From CBDUBU01 sp965365465 (GTDB taxonomy: Bacteria; Bacteroidota; Rhodothermia; Rhodothermales; DASSAV01), in contig CBDUBU010000150.1 in assembly GCA_965365465.1 (NCBI GenBank), positions 1 through 9,341 of the forward strand: DNA of 9,341 nt, read 5' to 3'. Positions 6,652-9,341 of the stretch are shown piece by piece. Below the pieces are notes generated by a model. It did no database searches, was not told the DNA's origin, and saw nothing but the letters and a program-made list of their open reading frames with translations. The translations under genes and the position numbers were made by a program. The stretch's first letter is position 1. Each line of letters begins with the position of its first letter.

Positions 6652-7878
6652 CTATACCTCCTGTTCATGCGGATGCAGCAGGTTTTCGTGCAGCCAGCCT
6701 TCCAGCGAAGAGAAATTCAAATGCCCTCCTGACGGCTGACCTTTCAAGGATCGCCACAGGGCATAGTCTAGCACCGGAACCTCACGCCGCCCATAGACGA
6801 GGTTTTGTGCAGGAGTGAGCGGCAGATCCGAAATAAATCCCGCCAGCGGAGCAGACGCCCTTTCTGCATCTGTAGCGGATGGCTCTTCGTTGAGCAATAC
6901 CGGCTCATAACCAAGTGACCATAGCATGATTACCAGAGCCTCCCGCTCCTCAGGTATGGTTACCTGTAAATGAACCAGCGGACACACCGCTGAGATAATT
7001 CCTGGTTTTTGCTCGTCCTGCTTTTCCGACACATTTGAAAAAACTTCCTCCGCTTTCCGCACCTGCTCAGGCAAATCCATCAACATATGCCGCATCACAT
7101 CAGGGCGTATCTGATTGTGAGGAAGAAACGTGGACGATCGCAACGCAACGAACTCGTTTCCACTGTTGCCGATCCGCGCAAGCTTTACCATGTCGTTGGC
7201 ATCGCGCACGATGTCTGCCACGGAGTTCGGAGCCGGGCTCGATTCATCGTGATGCTCCGCCACAGCCCGTGTGAGCGAAGGCGGAATGTTCCAGTGGAGG
7301 CACAGCGCATGACCGACCACGGCGTGATCCGTCTCCAGCACCTCGCGCTCCAGTTGGTGCAACGGCCCAGAACCATACTGCGCTGCCATCAATACCTGCC
7401 CGTACAGATCCCCGAAATGTTCGAGCATGACCAGTTTCCCGATGTCATGCAGCAGCCCGGCTGCAAATGCTTCCTCCGGGTCCGGCAGGCGCAGGTGAAG
7501 CGCCAGGGTGCGCGCCATCATCGCCACGGCCATGGTGTGCCGCCAGAAAGCCTCCGGGTTGACAGGCCAGGGTTTCGCCATGCTTCCCTTTAATCCCAAC
7601 ACCGATGCACCGACGGCCAGATTCATAATCGTCTCGCGCCCGAGCAGCACGGTGGCCTGCCGAACAGTCTGAACACGCCGCGAAACACCATACATAGCCG
7701 AATTGGCTGCACGCAACGTGCGAGCAGTCAGGGTTTGATCGGCTTCGATCACGGCGGCAATCTGGCGAAAGTCCGTGTCGATTTCATGCGCCAGCGCAAT
7801 CAGCCGCCCTACCGCCGCCGGCAAAGGGGGTAGTGAACGAACACTGTCGAGAATGTAATCAGGGACTACCGGATCCAT
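6652..7878 (-). CDS. HDOD-domain signalling protein
   Basis: The protein is 408 residues with the HDOD fold (a degenerate relative of HD hydrolases used in bacterial regulation) over about residues 10-215. Seen: LPPLPAAVGRLIALA near the start, the helical IEADQTLTARTLRAANSAMYG, TVRQATVLLGRETIMNLAVG, WRHTMAVAMMA with H114, GLLHDIGK with H144-D145, DHAVVGHALCLHWNIP with H185/H190, and AEHHDE with H209/H210. Many HD residues remain, so hydrolase activity cannot be excluded. Residues ~300-375 (LVIMLWSLGYEPVLL ... AGFISDLPL ... VPVLDYALWR) look like a degraded receiver-type alpha/beta domain, which is tentative. There is no membrane segment. The start is firm: AGGAGGT (7887-7893, minus strand) lies 8 nt before the ATG. 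It ends 13 bp from ribD, tail to tail, and is divergent from ribE. Target unknown. Confidence 0.9.
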   Translation of the reverse strand: MDPVVPDYILDSVRSLPPLPAAVGRLIALAHEIDTDFRQIAAVIEADQTLTARTLRAANSAMYGVSRRVQTVRQATVLLGRETIMNLAVGASVLGLKGSMAKPWPVNPEAFWRHTMAVAMMARTLALHLRLPDPEEAFAAGLLHDIGKLVMLEHFGDLYGQVLMAAQYGSGPLHQLEREVLETDHAVVGHALCLHWNIPPSLTRAVAEHHDESSPAPNSVADIVRDANDMVKLARIGNSGNEFVALRSSTFLPHNQIRPDVMRHMLMDLPEQVRKAEEVFSNVSEKQDEQKPGIISAVCPLVHLQVTIPEEREALVIMLWSLGYEPVLLNEEPSATDAERASAPLAGFISDLPLTPAQNLVYGRREVPVLDYALWRSLKGQPSGGHLNFSSLEGWLHENLLHPHEQEV

Positions 7879-7886
7879 CGGCTGCT

Positions 7887-7893
7887 ACCTCCT
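7887..7893 (-). promoter_or_regulatory. Consensus Shine-Dalgarno of the HDOD gene
   Basis: AGGAGGT on the minus strand, 8 nt before the ATG at 7878, is a full match to the anti-Shine-Dalgarno sequence. It decides the start of the HDOD gene and shows that this genome can use strong ribosome sites, in contrast to ribD and ribE, which lack them. Confidence 0.85.
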
Positions 7894-7907
7894 GTCGAAC
7901 ATTAAAG

Positions 7908-7940
7908 CGGATGCGCTGTTTTTTCCGGCAGCGCCATCCG
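7908..7940. repeat. Imperfect inverted repeat in the HDOD/ribE divergent region
   Basis: CGGATGCGCTG (7908-7918) pairs with CAGCGCCATCCG (7929-7940) with one bulged base and a 10-nt loop (TTTTTTCCGG). On the HDOD transcript it would form a leader hairpin ending 14 nt upstream of the Shine-Dalgarno sequence. As DNA it is an operator-like dyad between two divergent promoters. No U-tract follows on either strand, so it is not a standard terminator. Confidence 0.5.
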
Positions 7941-7964
7941 GAAAACAGAAACAAAAGCCCTCTC

Positions 7965-7993
7965 TTGCTGTACCGAGCAGCGCCTTTTAAACG
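7965..7993 (+). promoter_or_regulatory. Weak candidate promoter of ribE
   Basis: TTGCTG (7965-7970) and TAAACG (7988-7993) are separated by 17 bp, about 48 bp before the ribE start. Only about half the consensus positions match. No FMN riboswitch pattern is visible in the 160-bp leader region. Confidence 0.15.
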
Positions 7994-8040
7994 CAAGCAA
8001 CACATTCCCGTGCCGGAACTACTCTGGCATCTAACCAGCC

Positions 8041-8694
8041 ATGTTCACAGGAATCATCGAGGAAGTCGGTCAGGTCGTCACAGCTCGCGATTTAGGGGGA
8101 GGGCGGCGTCTTTCAGTAAAGGCAAAGATGGCGCCTGAGTTGAGGCCCGACCAGAGCGTCGCTATCAATGGCGTATGCCAGACGGTAGTGCATACCGTCA
8201 GCGGAATGTTTGAGGTTGTCGCCGTCGAAGAAACGCTGAAAAAAACGACAATCGGATCGCTCGTTTCCGGCGATCCAGTCAACCTTGAACGGGCTTTGCA
8301 GCCTACCGGCCGCCTGGATGGGCACTTGGTGCAAGGCCATGTCGATACGACGGGAACCGTTGCAAGCGTCGAAGTGCTTCAGAATAGCCGACTCTATAGC
8401 ATACGCTTCGACGCCCGGTATGCGCCTTACCTCATCCCCGTCGGATCGATTGCCATCGACGGCGTTAGCCTTACCGTCGCTCGCCTGGAAGAAAATACCC
8501 TCACGGTCTCCATTATTCCTCACACATACGAAAATACGGCGGCTCCCACGTGGGAACCAGGTAAAAAAGTAAATTTGGAGTTCGATTTGATTGGCAAGTA
8601 CGTAATGCGCTCGCTTGCCTTGGGGTGGCCTCAAACAGAGAAAGCAGCCCAACCCCCGATTACCGAAGCGTGGCTCCGCGATCAGGGCTATTGA
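8041..8694 (+). CDS. ribE: Riboflavin synthase, alpha subunit
   Basis: Catalyses the last riboflavin step, dismutation of two 6,7-dimethyl-8-ribityllumazine molecules into riboflavin and the pyrimidine product, as a cytosolic homotrimer. The length is 217 residues, typical of the family. Two tandem lumazine-binding barrels are visible: the first opens with the signature MFTGIIEEVG and holds SVAINGVCQTV with Cys47 (the family more often has CLTV), and LERALQPTGRLDGHLVQGHVDTTG with His100. The second (from about residue 100) contains YLIPVGSIAIDGVSLTV and IIPHTYENT. The start is fixed by the invariant MFTGI. No Shine-Dalgarno sequence is visible before it. In E. coli naming this enzyme is ribC. 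It is the pathway partner of ribD, separated from it by the opposite-strand HDOD gene, so the two rib genes cannot share a simple operon. Confidence 0.97.
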   Translation: MFTGIIEEVGQVVTARDLGGGRRLSVKAKMAPELRPDQSVAINGVCQTVVHTVSGMFEVVAVEETLKKTTIGSLVSGDPVNLERALQPTGRLDGHLVQGHVDTTGTVASVEVLQNSRLYSIRFDARYAPYLIPVGSIAIDGVSLTVARLEENTLTVSIIPHTYENTAAPTWEPGKKVNLEFDLIGKYVMRSLALGWPQTEKAAQPPITEAWLRDQGY

Positions 8695-8730
8695 TCGTCT
8701 GAATCCAGGCCGTAGCGCTAACCGGTAAGT

Positions 8731-9341
8731 CTATGGAAGGTCGAAATCTACCACCACAGCGCCGACCTCGGTTGCAAATTGCCGCATCTCCTCTGCAAGC
8801 CGCTGCACAACCTCTGGATGCCGCTCCGCCACATTGTACCGTTCCGCCGGATCAACCTCCAGATCATACAGTTCCGGCATAGTGCTTACGCTATCGGGTA
8901 AGGCTTCTCCTGTGTCCTTCCCCCGCGCAATACGCAGCTTCCATCGGCCCTCCCGGATCGCCTGTAACTGGTCATGTCCGAAATAATGCACCCGCTCCGT
9001 CGGTGACTTATCTGTTTCCTCTGTCAGGAATGGCATCAGGTCGTTGCTGTCAAGCGGACGATCCTGCGGCGCAGCAGCGCCGGCCAGCTTCAGCGCCGTC
9101 ACGTACAGATCCGGCAGCGCTGCTATCTCGGCAGAAACACGACCTCCGGGGATTCGGCCCGGCCACCGAAACACGGCGGGCACGCGCAGACCGCCTTCGT
9201 AAGTGGTTGCTTTGGAACCCCGAAGCGGCCCGGCAGAACCTGAGTGCCAGCGCTCATTGCCGCCCTGTAGCATACGCGAAGGCAGATTTTGCCAGGGGCC
9301 ATTATCGCTCGTGAAAACCACCAGCGTGTTCTCATCAAAAC
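8731..9341 (-). CDS. Sulfatase (arylsulfatase-type), C-terminal part
   Basis: Partial gene: the reading frame is open through the right edge (FDENTLVVFTSDNGP...), so about 203 C-terminal residues are present and the catalytic N-terminal part with the formylglycine motif lies outside. Family marks seen: TSDNGPW, whose Asp-Asn serve as calcium ligands in this family; GPLRGSKATTYEGGLRVPAVFRWPG, with the conserved active-site Lys in the GSKATTYEGG segment; DLYVTALKLAG; and the C-terminal subdomain AIREGRWKLRIARG ... PELYDLEVDPAERYNVA. These enzymes hydrolyse sulfate esters, often on sulfated polysaccharides and after export, but the substrate cannot be read from this half. It is convergent with ribE across 36 bp in which I see no clear terminator. 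Confidence 0.95.
   Translation of the reverse strand, partial: FDENTLVVFTSDNGPWQNLPSRMLQGGNERWHSGSAGPLRGSKATTYEGGLRVPAVFRWPGRIPGGRVSAEIAALPDLYVTALKLAGAAAPQDRPLDSNDLMPFLTEETDKSPTERVHYFGHDQLQAIREGRWKLRIARGKDTGEALPDSVSTMPELYDLEVDPAERYNVAERHPEVVQRLAEEMRQFATEVGAVVVDFDLP

Noticed and set aside
7087..7593. 168-residue plus-strand open frame opposite the HDOD gene
   Set aside because: It is antisense to the HDOD core motif region, and the HDOD gene has a firm start and ribosome site.
1..9341. CRISPR array, tRNA, rRNA, IS element or phage gene
   Set aside because: No regularly spaced repeats, cloverleaf, transposase or phage-type protein was seen on either strand.

Overview
The window suggests a Gram-negative member of the Bacteroidota/Rhodothermota group, with moderate GC (mid-50s percent by eye). 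The evidence is an outer-membrane beta-barrel protein ending in Phe, a GNAT acyltransferase with paired C-x2-C and C-x-C motifs of the kind seen in Bacteroidota arginine clusters, a formylglycine-type sulfatase, and uneven use of Shine-Dalgarno sites (strong before the HDOD gene and a mini-ORF, absent before ribD and ribE). The exact lineage is an inference.

Layout, left to right. Bases 1 to about 150 carry part of a DinB-like ORF in frame 1, which stops making sense near base 150. From there frame 3 encodes the outer-membrane barrel protein, so the left edge looks like a junction of two unrelated sequences. A strong bidirectional terminator lies between the barrel gene and the convergent GNAT gene. 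Upstream of GNAT, on the same strand, is a complete uvrA with an unusual acidic C-terminal tail. A 433-bp divergent region separates uvrA from ribD. It contains a mini-ORF with a good ribosome binding site whose codons run through a strong intrinsic terminator, an arrangement like a leader-peptide attenuator or a small RNA. ribD is followed tail-to-tail (13 bp apart) by a minus-strand HDOD gene. After a second divergent region with a hairpin comes ribE (riboflavin synthase alpha), and then the 3' part of a sulfatase gene that runs off the right edge.

Functionally the core is housekeeping: nucleotide excision repair (uvrA) and two riboflavin steps (ribD, ribE) split by a signalling-type HDOD gene. 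No phage, IS element, CRISPR array, tRNA or rRNA is visible. The points most worth a second look are the orphan leader-ORF/terminator upstream of ribD and the chimeric left edge. The unusual accessory parts of otherwise ordinary proteins come next: the UvrA acidic tail, the HDOD C-terminal domain and the GNAT cysteine motif.
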